Assembly (NCBI GenBank): GCA_964615145.1
Contig: CAZTOP010000004.1
Location: 37,751-101,750, forward strand
Direction: 5' to 3'
DNA from: CAIVPM01 sp964615145
GTDB taxonomy: Bacteria; Bacteroidota; Bacteroidia; Chitinophagales; Chitinophagaceae
Length of the DNA stretch: 64,000 bases
Shown in pieces: positions 10,801 through 16,879 of this stretch. A program made the position numbers and the translations under genes. Below the pieces are notes generated by a model, which was given only the letters and a program-made list of their open reading frames with translations, made no database searches and was not told the origin of the DNA. Within the stretch, counting starts at the first letter, position 1, and each line of letters begins with the position of its first letter.

Positions 10801-13800
10801 TAATATTTAAGCATTGCGAATTAGAGCTAACTGAGTTAATTCCAGAAACTGGTGTTGCAAAAAATGTTACAACTTGAGTAGCACTATCAGAACAAGTAGA
10901 GCTTGCATTGTACACAAAGTGTTTTACTGTGTAGCTTCCAACTGAAGTATAAGTATGATTTTGCGTATTACCACCATTTACAATATTACCATCACCAAAA
11001 TTCCAAATGCCAAATGCTGTTATAGCAGAATTAGTTTGTACAAATTGTGCCAATAATCCACACTCATTGTAATTAGTGATAAATGCTGCTTGTGGGCTTT
11101 GCAATACAGTTACAACAAGGCTTGTAGAATCAATACATCCAGAGGTTGTAGATGCAAATAGCTTTATCGTATACACTCCAGCGTTTGCATAAGTGTGTGT
11201 TGGATGCATCTCTGTTGCAGTAGTTCCATCTCCAAATTTCCATAGATAGCTGGTGGCATTAATAGAACTATTGACAAAAGCAAAACTATTACTATTAAGG
11301 CATTGAGACAAGTTAGTTGCACCAGAATTTATTCCTGCAATGGGTTTAAGGTCAGCAATGATTATTTGTTTAGCACTATCTACACATCCATTAACTGATG
11401 TAGCAAAATGTTTTAAAACATAAGTTCCCGGTCCTGGATAATTATGATTTATTGTTGAACCAACTGTAGCATTCACCCCACTTCCATCACCAAAATCCCA
11501 AACTGATGTAACTGTATTATTTGAATTTATCTGATTAAATGTGCTTGAAAAATTACAAACATTATAATTAAGTTGAAACTTTGCATCTGGGCTAGGAAGT
11601 ACACTAACAGTAAGTGTTGTAGAATCTTTACAACCACTTAAATTCGTTACAACTTGTTTTACAGTATAAGTTCCAGAAGCAGTATAAGTATGTGAGGGTG
11701 GGTTTGGCAAAGCTGATATTGTACCATCACCAAAACTCCATAAATATGTTGTTGCTCCCAATGAGTTATCATTAAAAGTATAGTTATTACTATTTAAACA
11801 CTGTGTTAAACTTTGGGTACTTAAATATGTAATTCCAGCGTTGGGCTGAACACTAAATGTAATTATTTGTGTTGCACTATCTGCACAAGTAAAGGTTCCA
11901 TCGTAAGCAAAATATTTTACAGTGTAGGTACCACTTGTAGCATAAGTGTGATTTGTGCTAAACACATCGCTTGGACCATTCCCATCGCCAAAATACCAAG
12001 CAGAGAAAGTAGTGTTTGTAGTATTGGTTTGTACAAACTGTGCATTTAAATTATTACAAGCCTGATAGGTTGCTGTAAATGTTGCATTGGGGCTTGGAAG
12101 CACTGTAACAGTTAGCGTTGTAGAATCTTTACAACCTGCAACGCTTGTTGCAATTTCCTTTACAACATAAGTTCCTGGAGAAGTGTATGAATGTGCTGCA
12201 GGTGCTAATGAAGTTGCTGTTGTTCCATCACCAAATCTCCATAAATAAGTTGATGCAGTTGCAAACGCATCAGCAAAAACAAAACTATTTCCATTAAAAC
12301 ATTGGGTTGTATTTGTAGTAGTAACAATGCCTAAATTGGGTTTTGGGTTGAATGTAATTATCTGTGTTGCACTATCTGCACAAGTAAAGGTTGCATCGTA
12401 AGCAAAATATTTTACAGTGTAGGTACCACTTGTAGCATAAGTGTGATTTGTGCTAAACACATCGCTTGGACCATTCCCATCGCCAAAATACCAAGCAGAG
12501 AAAGTAGTGTTTGTAGTATTGGTTTGTACAAACTGTGCATTTAAATTATTACAAGCCTGATAGGTTGCTGTAAATGTTGCATTGGGGCTTGGAAGCACTG
12601 TAACAGTTAGCGTTGTAGAATCTTTACAACCTGCAACGCTTGTTGCAATTTCCTTTACAACATAAGTTCCTGGAGAGGAATATATTTTAGAAGGATTAAC
12701 TAAAGAAGAGTTAGTACCATCGCCAAAATTCCATTGAAAATTTGTAGCACCATTTGCTGTGCTTATAAAATTGTAACTATTTCCATTATAACACTGTGTA
12801 GCTTTTGTGCCACTTGCTAGTGAAATCCCTGCAACAGGGAAAGCATTGAAAGTTAATATCTGTGTAATACTATCCTTACAACCATTCACATTTGTAACAA
12901 CAAGTTTTATAGTGTATGTGCCAGCAGCAGCATAAGTTATCGCAGGGTTTGTTGCTGTGGAATTAGACCCATCTCCAAAATCCCAACTGTAGTTATTTCC
13001 AGTACCTGTGGATGTATTGTTGAAACTGATTGTTCTATTATTTGTACAACCTGTTAAACCAGTAAATGTAAATGCAGCATTAGGCTTTGGTAAAACTGTT
13101 ACATTTTTAGAAATGCTGTCAGTACAACCGTTACTGCTTGTAGCAATTAACTTAACAGTATATGTTCCAGTACTTATATATTGTTTTGTTGGATTAATAG
13201 CATTACTTGTAAAACCATCACCAAAACTCCAGCTATAAGTTATTGCACCAGATGTTGTGTTAGTAAATGTGAATACATTGTTATTTACACATTGATTGTT
13301 ATTATTAATAGAAAAATCTACTACAGGCTTTGTACCTAATGTGAAATTTAAAGTTGTACTATCTTTACAACCATTACCATTTGTAACAACAAGTTTAATT
13401 GTGTAGGTTCCAGATGAAGTGTAAGATTTAGAGGGGTTTGTTGATGTGGAAGTTGAGCCATCTCCAAAATCCCAACTATAAGCAGGACTGGAACCACTAG
13501 ACAAATTGATCAGTTGAATTGTCAAACTAGATGAGCAACTTGTTCCACCGGAAATAGTGAAATCAGCAACTGGCTTACTTAAAACTAAAACAACCTGGCT
13601 TAAACTATCCTTGCAGCCACTAGCATTTGTAACTACTAGCTTAACAGTATATGTACCAGCACTTGCGTATTGCTTTGTTGGATTCATTGCATTGCTTGTA
13701 AAGCCATCTCCAAAATTCCAACTATAACTGCTTCCACCAACAGAATTATTAGTGAATGTAAACATATTATTGTCTGTGCACTGACTACTGTTATTTACAG

Positions 13801-15688
13801 AAAATGTCGCGGTAGGCTTTGATGCGAATGTTACACTTCTTTCAGTACTGTCTTTACAACCAGAGGAGTTAGTCGCAACAAGTCTTATAATGTATGAACT
13901 AGCAGTAGCGTATGTTTTAGATGGGCTTGTTTGGGTCGAATTTGTTCCATCACCAAAATTCCAAAAATAAGTGTTACCAATACCAGTGGAACTATTATTC
14001 AAGTTTACATTTAAGGTTGAAGAACAAGATGTATTTCCATTAACACTGAAAGTAGCTACAGGTCCAGAAACTACTGTAACAGTTTTTACAATACTATCAA
14101 TACACCCATTAGAATTTGTAACTATCAACTTAACATCGTAATCACCAGCATTGCTAAATGACTTTGAAGGATTATTTAATGTTGTAGTTGTTCCATCTCC
14201 AAAACTCCAAAATGAGTTGGTAATAATGCCTGATGTTGTATTTGTGAAAGAGAACAAATTGTTTCCCAAACATTGAATATTATTGTTGATAGTAAAATTT
14301 GAAACAGATTTGCTATTTACAGAAATGAAATTAACAATACTATCCTTACATCCATTTGCATTAACAGCTAATAACTTTACAAAATAAGCTCCAGCTGAAA
14401 CATAAGTTTTAGATGGGTTAATAGATGTTGCATTGGTTCCATCTCCAAAATCCCAATTATAAATGTTACCTGTACCAGTTGAGTTATTTGAAAACAGTAC
14501 ATTTAGGTTTGTTGTACACAAGGTATTTCCTATAGCTGAAAATGCAACAGCAGGACTTTCTAAAACAGTAATGTTATTTGAAATACTATCCTTACAACCA
14601 TTAACATTAGTGACAATAAGCTTAACAGAATAAATGCCGGCAGCAGTATAATTTTTTTGAGCATTTGTTGCTACAGAAGTTGTACCATCTCCAAAAATCC
14701 ACAAATATGTATTTCCTATTCCAGTAGATATATTGGGGAAAGTAAAACTATTTCCCACCAGGCATTGTAAAGTATTATTAATTAAAAAGTTTGCAGATGG
14801 TTTGTCAAGTACATTAATGGTTTTAACCACACTATCTTTACACCCACTTACATTTTGTACAAATAATTTTACATTGTAAGAGCCTACAGATGCAAAAGTA
14901 TGTGTAGGATTTTGACTAGTTGAAGTATCTCCATCGCCAAAATTCCAGTTTGTTGATGTTATTCCCAATCCAGTAGAAGTATTGGTAAAATTGATAATGC
15001 TTGAGCTACACAAATCTGGTCCATTATAACTAAAATCTGCTACAGGCTTAGATTGTACTATTACAGTTTGAGTACTACTATCCTTACAACCATTAGTTCC
15101 AGTAGCTGTTAAGGTAACTAGATAATTTCCAGCACCTGAATAAGAATAATTTACATTTGTCAAGGTTGTAAATATTCCATCACCTAAATTCCATTTGTAG
15201 CCAGAAATACTACCAGTAGATGTGTTAGTGAATATATAATTATTGTTACTGATACATTGAGTCGAGTTGTTTATATTAAAGGTTGCATTTGGCTTAGGCA
15301 ATAGTACCAAATCAAAGCCATTGTCAGTTCCAATTGTTAATGGAGATGAGCTAATAACTATTATCCTGTAAGCTGAACCAAAAGTTGTAGTTGGGGGTAT
15401 AATTGCTATAATAAAGCCAGAACTTGTGGCTGAAGCACTACCAATATTAATAGGTGTAACAAAACTTCCAGAAGCATCGCTCAATTGTGCAGTAAATACA
15501 TTACCAGGATCTACACAATCTGTTAGTGTAAACGGTACATTAATTACTGTACCTGCACAAATGGTTGATGGGCTTATATTTCCTGTAGTAATGGTTGGAG
15601 TACAAGATAAATTTTTGTCATTTGCAAATACATTAATCTCAAAGAATTGGACTAATAATAATACTGCGAGTAGTAAAATTTTCTTCAT
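4886..15688 (-). CDS. Giant secreted PKD-repeat protein with T9SS type A sorting domain
   Basis: A 3,600-residue surface or secreted protein. I start at 15688 (MKKILLLAVLLLVQFFEINV, signal peptide) although the frame also has an ATG at 15766. Layout: signal; a Cys-containing N-terminal beta domain to about residue 130; then about 37 tandem PKD domains of roughly 82 residues (about 150-3,130), each with a WxFGDG-type core and a GCKDS-like end; two Ig-like modules (one contains YQWQKNG); and a C-terminal type A sorting domain from LHIYPNPATS to the end. Each PKD unit usually carries two cysteines. The array shows dimer-type repeat units and one near-exact duplication. PKD arrays generally serve as adhesive stalks or carbohydrate-associated spacers. 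No catalytic domain is visible, so adhesin or matrix function is inference. Confidence 0.93.
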   Translation of the reverse strand: MKKILLLAVLLLVQFFEINVFANDKNLSCTPTITTGNISPSTICAGTVINVPFTLTDCVDPGNVFTAQLSDASGSFVTPINIGSASATSSGFIIAIIPPTTTFGSAYRIIVISSSPLTIGTDNGFDLVLLPKPNATFNINNSTQCISNNNYIFTNTSTGSISGYKWNLGDGIFTTLTNVNYSYSGAGNYLVTLTATGTNGCKDSSTQTVIVQSKPVADFSYNGPDLCSSSIINFTNTSTGLGITSTNWNFGDGDTSTSQNPTHTFASVGSYNVKLFVQNVSGCKDSVVKTINVLDKPSANFLINNTLQCLVGNSFTFPNISTGIGNTYLWIFGDGTTSVATNAQKNYTAAGIYSVKLIVTNVNGCKDSISNNITVLESPAVAFSAIGNTLCTTNLNVLFSNNSTGTGNIYNWDFGDGTNATSINPSKTYVSAGAYFVKLLAVNANGCKDSIVNFISVNSKSVSNFTINNNIQCLGNNLFSFTNTTSGIITNSFWSFGDGTTTTLNNPSKSFSNAGDYDVKLIVTNSNGCIDSIVKTVTVVSGPVATFSVNGNTSCSSTLNVNLNNSSTGIGNTYFWNFGDGTNSTQTSPSKTYATASSYIIRLVATNSSGCKDSTERSVTFASKPTATFSVNNSSQCTDNNMFTFTNNSVGGSSYSWNFGDGFTSNAMNPTKQYASAGTYTVKLVVTNASGCKDSLSQVVLVLSKPVADFTISGGTSCSSSLTIQLINLSSGSSPAYSWDFGDGSTSTSTNPSKSYTSSGTYTIKLVVTNGNGCKDSTTLNFTLGTKPVVDFSINNNNQCVNNNVFTFTNTTSGAITYSWSFGDGFTSNAINPTKQYISTGTYTVKLIATSSNGCTDSISKNVTVLPKPNAAFTFTGLTGCTNNRTISFNNTSTGTGNNYSWDFGDGSNSTATNPAITYAAAGTYTIKLVVTNVNGCKDSITQILTFNAFPVAGISLASGTKATQCYNGNSYNFISTANGATNFQWNFGDGTNSSLVNPSKIYSSPGTYVVKEIATSVAGCKDSTTLTVTVLPSPNATFTATYQACNNLNAQFVQTNTTNTTFSAWYFGDGNGPSDVFSTNHTYATSGTYTVKYFAYDATFTCADSATQIITFNPKPNLGIVTTTNTTQCFNGNSFVFADAFATASTYLWRFGDGTTATSLAPAAHSYTSPGTYVVKEIATSVAGCKDSTTLTVTVLPSPNATFTATYQACNNLNAQFVQTNTTNTTFSAWYFGDGNGPSDVFSTNHTYATSGTYTVKYFAYDGTFTCADSATQIITFSVQPNAGITYLSTQSLTQCLNSNNYTFNDNSLGATTYLWSFGDGTISALPNPPSHTYTASGTYTVKQVVTNLSGCKDSTTLTVSVLPSPDAKFQLNYNVCNFSSTFNQINSNNTVTSVWDFGDGSGVNATVGSTINHNYPGPGTYVLKHFATSVNGCVDSAKQIIIADLKPIAGINSGATNLSQCLNSNSFAFVNSSINATSYLWKFGDGTTATEMHPTHTYANAGVYTIKLFASTTSGCIDSTSLVVTVLQSPQAAFITNYNECGLLAQFVQTNSAITAFGIWNFGDGNIVNGGNTQNHTYTSVGSYTVKHFVYNASSTCSDSATQVVTFFATPVSGINSVSSNSQCLNINNFLFTDNSINAVTHSWNFGDGTSSTLANPPSHSYTTSGIYTVKHIAFNSTCKDSTIINVSVLASPNAAFTANYAACNNLTVQLAQTNTANTVSSFWYFGDGNGLNNVTNTSYTYTSTGSYIVKYIAHNSSCSDSSTQTITLNAKPIASISLSNLTTQCLNGNSFLFTDNSSNATTHKWDFGDGTTSTLTNPPAHTYSLAGTYTVKLVVKNTSGCADSTTLTINVIAKPVAAFSTNGTTSCTTNLTISTNNTSTGTGNVYSWDFGDGFTSTVTNPSHTYSAFGTYQIKLVVTNAGGCKDSINQSISISSKPVAAFTITALTQCLTGGTLQLTDASTGALTPSYYYDFGDGTFSTLQNPTKTYSAAGTYIVKQIITNTNGCKDSITQTVVVDIKPNASFNIANFTTCTNTNSVSFVNTSTNATNYIWSFGDGVDSTSKNPTHTYTSIGVYTVKLVAANTSGCKDSTTQTITLASKPLAKFGYFSAGLCNNNTFIFTDSSTISGTNAYYYWDFGDGTFSLLQNPTKAFANTGTYKVILFVTNANGCKDSTSKTIVITSKPTASFTISNYNSCSNNNTLTFVNASTNATSYIWSFGDGVDSTSKNPTHTYPSFGTFIVKLVAMNSSGCRDSATQTINLIAKPTASFKIVSSGACTNNTFSFIDSSIINGTTAYYYWDFGDGTFSLSQNSTKTFATSGTYKVILFVTNANGCKDSTSKFITVVAAPKAAFTLSNFNPCSSNYTITTINNSTNATNYFWDFGDGILTNQTNITRTFAGAGTYTITLIASNSNGCTDTAKQTISYTAKPIAAFNVSSLSGCVSNSFSFSDNSTVSGTPSYYYNFGDGITSSLPNTTHSYSLAGTYKVIYVVTNSNGCKDSTNQTLIVTVKPKASFTTPNTGGCSSNNTFSFTNTSTNASTYIWDFGDGTGATTINATKTYSTIGTYTVKLIATNGGGCSDTTIQTFNIISKPIASFNVSSLSGCVNNSVAFSDNSTVSGVATYYYDFGDGATSVQQNPTHLYTSVGTFKVQFFVTNANGCKDSTSKTIAVIAKPTASFNLSGFNPCSSNNTITLVNTSSNATSYVWNFGDGNGTTLANPTKTYTTAGTYKITLIVSNASGCLDSTFQTITLNSKPTADFSVSSTSQCLTNNSFVFTNNSAGNIASIFWNFGDGNNSTASNPTKTYSIAGTYNVTLTVTNFTGCTDAITKVISVTSKPVINYSINNASQCILGNVFTFTNTSPIQNGVSYYWNFGDGILSSLNTISKVYTSTGTYSVSLIAINSNGCIDSLVRTVNVLAKPVASFTINNNVQCVGNNFIFTNTTGNNNATYTWRFGDGTISTSTSTTHSYSVGGNYVVTLIASNSGGCIDSASQVVSAISKPVSAFTIAVNNQCTSPNTVNFINATTGSFSSLLWTFSDGTISTDINPVKIFAKEGTYSAKLLILSSGGCRDSITKSFTILPKTVASFTLNTFSQCINNNSFSFTSTSTSGLNSLIYKWDLGDGSTASTSTVTKSYLLPGTYNVKLLVVNTSTGCRDSVNADVIVNPQPTATLSGVGTICQGNTFVINTTFTGTPPFSFTYTDGTKNYFVSGVNTYLYGLSVSPTVSSTYYIVSMNDAVCSASTAQLTSTKSVVNVDTAKFVKQPQNITSCIGNTVLFTTKVAAITNFTYQWQKNGIDIVGANSDSLKLSNISIQDSGTYRLVVILPCGSIYSNNATLKVNAIASAPIYTPTIKYCQLDTAKQLQAIGNNLTWYTVSSGGLGSAVAPVPTTYFAGTQQYWVSNNDYTNCESSRYPVTVTILPKPTVNLVALGSTDILPTQTVTLKASASSNALGIRWYYNDAAIGTLIGNQAIVGFNALGKYQAESVTADGCTALSQVLVVRGPQGLAPTTQGSNLHIYPNPATSIVNMYFDNPINEDAQVRLVNMAGQILDAKFIKFTNHYQPVQFNVSSLRADTYAIEVINSRGISIGRNLFVKAR
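11856..12181 (-). repeat. Near-identical internal duplication, copy 1
   Basis: These 326 bp inside the giant PKD gene recur at 12351-12676 with an offset of exactly 495 bp (165 codons, two PKD units). By eye I find two mismatches: TTTGTG versus TCTGTG near the left end, and GGTTCCATC versus GGTTGCATC, the latter changing Gly to Ala. Confidence 0.93.
12351..12676 (-). repeat. Near-identical internal duplication, copy 2
   Basis: Partner of the copy at 11856-12181. Identity breaks off sharply after CCTGGAGA at the right end, whereas the flanking PKD units are only moderately similar, which marks a recent tandem duplication or gene conversion. Confidence 0.93.
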
Positions 15689-15770
15689 TATAATTTTAAT
15701 TCTATTGATGAAAATAGATAAATAATTACAAATGCAGTAAAAGATGTGATAGCTTAAGGTTTTCATTAGG

Positions 15771-15818
15771 TTTTTGATAAAATTAAAACGGAATTAAATT
15801 CCAAATTTTTATCAAAAA
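15771..15818 (-). promoter_or_regulatory. Nested stem-loop in the leader of the giant PKD gene
   Basis: Outer arms TTTTTGATAAAA (15771-15782) and TTTTATCAAAAA (15807-15818) are perfect 12-bp complements; a second dyad, GGAATTAAATTCC (15790-15802), sits within the loop. It lies about 80-130 nt before the chosen start codon, and a predicted transcript from the promoter at 15857-15887 would contain it. No T-tract follows it in the minus direction, so it is not a simple terminator. Confidence 0.5.
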
Positions 15819-15856
15819 TAACCCAACGTTAGAAAATAGGCGGCTTTCTAATATTG

Positions 15857-15887
15857 TAAAAGTAGTAGATTAGGTGAAAAAAGCAAA
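15857..15887 (-). promoter_or_regulatory. Candidate Bacteroidota-type promoter for the giant PKD gene
   Basis: On the minus strand TTTG (15884-15887), a 19-nt spacer, and TACTTTTA (15857-15864) match the -33 TTTG / -7 TAnnTTTG pattern with one mismatch at the last base. The predicted start of transcription leaves a leader of about 165 nt. Confidence 0.35.
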
Positions 15888-16000
15888 TTATTTTTTAAAA
15901 TTCACTTTTAAAGCAATGATATTCAAATAACTGAACGGATGCATTTTTCTAGCAAAAAACATTACACTCATATTTTATTATAAAATAATCTCTAAAGTAA

Positions 16001-16321
16001 TCACTCAAACTCAAACTCGTCTAAAATAGCTGTGTCGAGTTCTGTATTTCTAGCTTCTATTTCAAATCTATTATTAGTATATCCATTTTTGATAGACTCG
16101 ATTATGTATAGAAAAAGGAATTTAAATTTTCCAAGATTTATATATTGTTTAACATGTACTAGTTCATGGCAAATCCATCGTTTATTATCAAGCAATTCTT
16201 GCTTTGTTGCATTGTGCAAATAGATAGTATTGCCGATAGTTACAGCAATATTTATTACTTTTAATTTTTTTGCACATAGCTTAGCCAAAAAACTATTTTC
16301 TATAATTATTACTTTGTACAT
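16001..16321 (-). CDS. Small HExxH-motif protein
   Basis: A 106-residue protein of unknown function. The clear feature is ICHELVHVKQY at about residues 50-60, a zincin-type HExxH motif in the HELVHxxQ spelling that is seen in DUF4157-like proteins, followed by a hydrophobic stretch (KFLFLYIIES) and an acidic tail, FEIEARNTELD, whose Glu could supply a third metal ligand. There is no signal peptide. The gene ends 5 bp before the upstream bcp stop on the same strand, so the two may be co-transcribed. Catalysis is not shown by the motif alone; many such minimal proteins are uncharacterised. Confidence 0.7.
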   Translation of the reverse strand: MYKVIIIENSFLAKLCAKKLKVINIAVTIGNTIYLHNATKQELLDNKRWICHELVHVKQYINLGKFKFLFLYIIESIKNGYTNNRFEIEARNTELDTAILDEFEFE

Positions 16322-16326
16322 TTATA

Positions 16327-16800
16327 TTACTCTGCAATTTCTTTCCAACTAGCAACTATTTGTTCTGCGTGTTTTTTATTAGTTGGCTTTAAGAAAATTT
16401 TTCTTATTACACCTTTTTCATCTATCAAAAAAGTGGTGCGGTGCAAGCCCATATATTTTCTACCATATAAATTCTTTTCGCCCCAAACACCATATTTTTC
16501 AATAATGCTGTGCTTGGGGTCGGCTAGTAAAGTAAAAGGCAGATTAAACTTTTCTTCAAACTTTTTATGGCTATCCTCATCATTTGGGCTAACACCTAAA
16601 ACCACAAAACCTTCTTTTTTTAACAAAGCATAATTATCTCTTAAGTTACAAGCTTGTATGGTGCAAGTTGGAGTATCATCTTCAGGATAAAAATACAAAA
16701 CCACTTTTTTGCCAATAAAATCTTTAAGTGAAACTGTTTTGTTATTTTGATCTTTGGCTGTAAAAGATGGAGCTTTTTGTCCTGCTGTTAATGTTATCAT
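16327..16800 (-). CDS. bcp: Thioredoxin-dependent thiol peroxidase (Bcp/PrxQ)
   Basis: Atypical peroxiredoxin of 157 residues that reduces hydroperoxides using thioredoxin. The active site PEDDTPTCTIQAC holds peroxidatic Cys46 and resolving Cys51, the spacing typical of PrxQ. Other family marks are VLGVSPNDEDSHKKF, LLADPKHSIIEKYGVWG and HRTTFLIDEKG. I start at 16800 (MITLTAGQKAP); the frame is open further upstream, but that extension would run over the divergent carB promoter and start and has no homology-like features. It is divergent from carB with 79 bp between starts. Confidence 0.95.
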   Translation of the reverse strand: MITLTAGQKAPSFTAKDQNNKTVSLKDFIGKKVVLYFYPEDDTPTCTIQACNLRDNYALLKKEGFVVLGVSPNDEDSHKKFEEKFNLPFTLLADPKHSIIEKYGVWGEKNLYGRKYMGLHRTTFLIDEKGVIRKIFLKPTNKKHAEQIVASWKEIAE

Positions 16801-16835
16801 TGTGTTAGATTTTTGCAAATATGGATAAGTATTTC

Positions 16836-16864
16836 TTGAAAAAAAGTACAGAACATTATTTTTG
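16836..16864 (+). promoter_or_regulatory. Candidate promoter of carB
   Basis: TTG (16836-16838), an 18-nt spacer, then TATTTTTG (16857-16864), a perfect TAnnTTTG -7 box, 15 nt before the carB ATG at 16880. The box overlaps an in-frame TTG at 16862, which argues against using that TTG as the start. Confidence 0.55.
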
Positions 16865-16879
16865 CTTAAATCATTAACA

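Larger units (their letters stand above)
15689..16000. other. 312-bp gap: leader and promoter region of the giant PKD gene
   Basis: No gene is seen here. The stretch holds a nested inverted repeat (15771-15818), a 7-bp dyad TTAGAAA-N9-TTTCTAA at 15829-15851, and a candidate minus-strand promoter (15857-15887). The part from 15888 to 16000 is AT-rich with no structure I can support. Confidence 0.6.

Noticed and set aside
4886..15688. Regular repeats of about 250 bp that could be mistaken for a CRISPR or satellite array
   Set aside because: They are one open frame coding PKD domains; units diverge at DNA level but keep protein motifs.
13008..15725. Plus-strand frames within the giant PKD gene
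   Set aside because: Repeat-driven shadow frames of the PKD array.
16862..16879. TTG start for carB giving a six-residue longer protein
   Set aside because: The TTG lies inside a perfect -7 promoter box; the ATG at 16880 starts the conserved N-terminus.
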